Part shown: one piece after another, positions 6,042 through 6,991 of the stretch
Layout of the letters: each line of letters begins with the position of its first letter
How positions within the stretch are numbered: the first letter of the stretch is position 1
NCBI GenBank assembly: GCA_023299965.1
Contig: JALZVN010000217.1
Location: forward strand, 1 to 6,991
DNA: 6,991 bases
Reading direction: 5' to 3'
Source of the DNA: Saprospiraceae bacterium
Lineage (GTDB): Bacteria; Bacteroidota; Bacteroidia; Chitinophagales; Saprospiraceae
Translations under genes and position numbers: made by a program
Notes under the pieces: generated by a model
Told to the model about the DNA's origin: nothing
Database searches by the model: none
Seen by the model: the letters and a program-made list of their open reading frames with translations, nothing else

Positions 6042-6107
6042 TCTGTCCAAATAAGCTTTACATCATAGTTATAATGATCAAATCTGTCCTTCAATTTCGA
6101 TCTGTCC
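6042..6107 (+). repeat. Three TCTGTCC direct repeats
   Basis: TCTGTCC occurs at 6042-6048, 6083-6089 and 6101-6107. The last two are part of ATCTGTCCT and lie 18 bp apart start to start, close to two helical turns. They sit in the intergenic region upstream of the carbonic-anhydrase gene and could be a tandem operator. An 8-bp inverted repeat TTCAATTT/AAATTGAA (6090-6097 with 6128-6135) overlaps the area. No regulator gene is nearby to link to them. Confidence 0.3.
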
Positions 6108-6233
6108 TGTTATTCAGAATTAAATCAAAATTGAATGAACAATATTATAACTTATTGGTTTCGAAGCTTTAATAAAAAGTTTAGCGTATTTCACTAGGCT
6201 CATTTGTAAGCATTATTCAATTTTATATTATCA

Positions 6234-6991
6234 ATGGAAAAAAACACACTTAGCATCCTAGTTTCATTTTTACTATTATTCACTGCATGTCAGCATGGAG
6301 ATCACACACACGATCATGACCACACACATGAACAAGGATCTACTGCAAAATTGCAAAACGCATCTCCAACTTTAGTAGAAGATGTCTTAACCAAAGAGGA
6401 ACAACAAGCCTTGACTCCAGACATGGTTATCCAATCTTTAAGAGAAGGCAACAAACGATTTATGCGTAATGATCTTACGGCAAGAGACCACTCCGCACAA
6501 GTCAGAAAAAGCGTAAAAGCACAATATCCAAAAGCAATCATTCTATCTTGTGTAGATAGTCGAGTACCTGTTGAAGACGTCTTTGATAGAGGCATCGGGG
6601 ATATCTTCGTAGCCAGAGTAGCGGGTAATTTTGTAAACGAAGACATCTTAGGAAGTATGGAATATGCTTGCAAAGTGGCGGGTTCAAAACTAGTATTTGT
6701 ATTAGGTCATGAACATTGTGGAGCAGTCAAGTCTGCTGTAGATGATGTAAAACTAGGGAACATTACACCTATGCTTGCGAAAATCAGACCTGCAGTAGAA
6801 TCAGTAAAATACGAAGGAGATAGAACTTCCAAAAATCAAGCTTTCGTCCACATGGCAAGCGAAAGCAACGTCCGCAATACTATAGATAGGATTAGAGTCG
6901 AATCTCCTATCTTGAAAGAAATGGAAGATAAAGGTGAAATCAAAATCGTTGGTGCTCTATATGATATGGATGACGGCAGCGTAGATTTTCT
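6234..6991 (+). CDS. Lipid-anchored beta-carbonic anhydrase, 3' end beyond window
   Basis: This enzyme interconverts CO2 and bicarbonate; 252 codons are visible and the frame is still open at the window edge. Residues 1-19 are a lipoprotein signal (hydrophobic core about 6-17, lipobox F-T-A-C, Cys19 lipidated), so the enzyme should act outside the inner membrane. Next comes a His-rich linker (H21, H24, H26, H28, H30, H32) likely to bind metal such as zinc. The catalytic domain begins near residue 60. It has the beta-class zinc site: C106 with the D108-R110 dyad in S-C-V-D-S-R, and H159 and C162 in G-H-E-H-C-G. V-A-R-V-A-G-N-F (126-133) and the adjoining E-D-I-L-G-S-M-E-Y (136-144) are also characteristic. 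All key residues are present. The start gives the lipoprotein signal directly after TTATATTATCA. In Bacteroidota such genes often neighbour SulP-type transporters, which would lie outside this window. Confidence 0.92.
   Translation, partial: MEKNTLSILVSFLLLFTACQHGDHTHDHDHTHEQGSTAKLQNASPTLVEDVLTKEEQQALTPDMVIQSLREGNKRFMRNDLTARDHSAQVRKSVKAQYPKAIILSCVDSRVPVEDVFDRGIGDIFVARVAGNFVNEDILGSMEYACKVAGSKLVFVLGHEHCGAVKSAVDDVKLGNITPMLAKIRPAVESVKYEGDRTSKNQAFVHMASESNVRNTIDRIRVESPILKEMEDKGEIKIVGALYDMDDGSVDF

Noticed and set aside
6000..6068. Possible 22-residue peptide between the DinB-like and carbonic-anhydrase genes
   Set aside because: It is too short to judge, has no supporting leader and overlaps one arm of an inverted repeat.
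6314..6673. Minus-strand open frame of 119 codons
   Set aside because: It lies entirely antisense to the carbonic-anhydrase gene, whose catalytic motifs are intact; it is a shadow frame.

Overview
The window looks like a piece of a Bacteroidota chromosome, from a flavobacterial, cytophagal or saprospiral relative that is probably marine. The reasons are an A+T-rich sequence, A/T-rich leaders with few Shine-Dalgarno motifs before most genes, short lipoprotein signals ending in a lipobox Cys, a LolC/E-like permease of the Bacteroidota type, and a His-rich lipoprotein beta-carbonic anhydrase of a kind I associate with marine members of this phylum. The genus cannot be fixed from the sequence. 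I see no tRNA, rRNA, CRISPR array, transposase or phage gene.

Left part (1-3114). A CorA-type Mg2+/divalent-cation transporter (11-958, +) converges on a two-gene minus-strand operon. The first operon gene encodes a LolC/LolE/FtsX-type ABC permease (3114-1825). The second encodes an uncharacterised HELIH putative zinc metallopeptidase (1825-1109). The two overlap as TAATG, so their translation is probably coupled.

Middle (3115-5006). The 361-bp divergent intergenic region holds a GC-rich, hairpin-rich non-coding element (about 3188-3357; 58% GC at 3241-3340 against 30% just to its right). It contains internal repeats and looks like a dispersed Bacteroidota repeat or a structured leader RNA. 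To its right, a six-helix membrane protein with a DUF6688-like C-terminal domain (3476-4582) is followed after 22 bp by a small lipoprotein (4605-5006) with an internal sequence duplication. These two form a probable operon that ends in a hairpin at 5104-5124.

Right part (5007-6991). A 476-bp gene-poor stretch with palindromes leads to a DinB/YfiT-like three-His helical-bundle protein (5483-5947). Another intergenic region carries an imperfect inverted repeat and three TCTGTCC repeats. The window ends inside a lipid-anchored beta-carbonic anhydrase with a His-rich linker (6234 to beyond 6991).

The genes do not form one obvious pathway. Several act at the envelope: ion transport, a lipoprotein-release-type permease, two lipoproteins and a membrane protein. 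The best candidates for something undescribed are the permease-metallopeptidase pair, the DUF6688-lipoprotein pair and the GC-rich repeat element. No classical defence or secretion system is visible.
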